Positions 63,819 to 64,000 of a stretch of DNA of 64,000 bases are shown here, in pieces. This DNA is from Gemmatimonadaceae bacterium. GTDB taxonomy: Bacteria; Gemmatimonadota; Gemmatimonadetes; Gemmatimonadales; Gemmatimonadaceae. The position numbers were made by a program, and so were the translations under genes. The stretch spans positions 1 to 64,000 of the forward strand of contig JACVCD010000006.1 of assembly GCA_016742275.1 (NCBI GenBank). Direction: 5' to 3'. Below the pieces are notes generated by a model. It worked only from the letters and a program-made list of their open reading frames with translations. It ran no database searches and was not told the DNA's origin. The number at the start of each line of letters is the position of its first letter. The stretch's first letter is position 1.

Positions 63819-63901
63819 TCCTGAGTTGAATTCGAGCATTGCATCGGTGTGCGAGGCGTTCATGTCCCCAAATCAGTTCACCATTCTTCCAAGCTCCCAT
63901 A

Positions 63902-64000
63902 ATGACACAAGTTCCAGGTAGCGTGCTTCTGTTTGCGGATCAGCCGTCGATTATGCAATGGCTTGCCGGTGCCCTCGTCTCATACAACCCGGTGATTGTT
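63902..64000 (+). CDS. Partial ORF at right edge
   Basis: ATG at 63902: MTQVPGSVLLFADQPSIMQWLAGALVSYNPVIV, open to the window end. Confidence 0.3.
   Translation, partial: MTQVPGSVLLFADQPSIMQWLAGALVSYNPVIV

Noticed and set aside
1-64000. CRISPR arrays, rRNA/tRNA genes, insertion sequences, prophage genes
   Set aside because: No regularly spaced repeats, tRNA/rRNA-like segments, transposase or phage structural ORFs recognised; the M15 motif in fliK is in-frame within a flagellar gene, not a prophage lysin

Overview
The window is high-GC chromosomal DNA holding a large motility/chemotaxis locus. Gene content and protein style are consistent with a Gemmatimonas-like Gram-negative, but taxonomy was not verified. 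Layout: (1) 1-14489, minus strand: a translationally coupled flagellar basal-body/export/hook operon, flgB-flgC-hyp-fliE-fliF-fliG-fliH-fliI-fliJ-motE-like-fliK-flgD-flgE-fliL-fliM-fliN (fliN truncated at the left edge), preceded by a sigma-54-like promoter. (2) 14796-16289, minus: an NtrC/FlrC-type sigma-54 activator with its own terminator. (3) 16609-18014, plus: flgL-fliW. (4) 18050-28916, plus: a pseudaminic-acid-type nonulosonic acid operon (pseB, pseC, pseF, pseG, pseI) with three methyltransferases, a PIG-L deacetylase, a formyltransferase, a WbqC-like protein and an FAD oxidoreductase, but no recognisable pseH. (5) 28928-40544: glycosyltransferases, UDP-xylose synthase and a TPR-glycosyltransferase (FlmG-like architecture). 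(6) 40776-44921, plus: short flagellin, fliD, fliS, a FlgN/FliT-like chaperone. (7) 45075-53027, plus: flgM, cheY, cheZ, cheA, cheW, cheR, cheD, a receiver protein, cheX/C-like, cheB. (8) 53092-64000: orphan histidine kinase, AlkA-like glycosylase, TIGR01777-type epimerase, SPFH protein, TonB-dependent receptor, and an ECF sigma/anti-sigma/lipoprotein group. Strongest leads: a FliK-like hook-length protein with an embedded M15 peptidoglycan-peptidase domain; two CANGGANG CsrA-type sites (one in a hairpin loop, one over the Shine-Dalgarno) in the flagellin leader; a Pse operon with a formyltransferase where PseH would be expected; a TPR-GT divergent from flagellin as candidate flagellin glycosyltransferase; a recurring sigma-28-like promoter; and a shared ~25-bp motif about 100 nt upstream of two minus-strand glycan genes. 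No rRNA, tRNA, CRISPR array or transposase was recognised. All calls are from reading the sequence and supplied ORFs; no database search was run.
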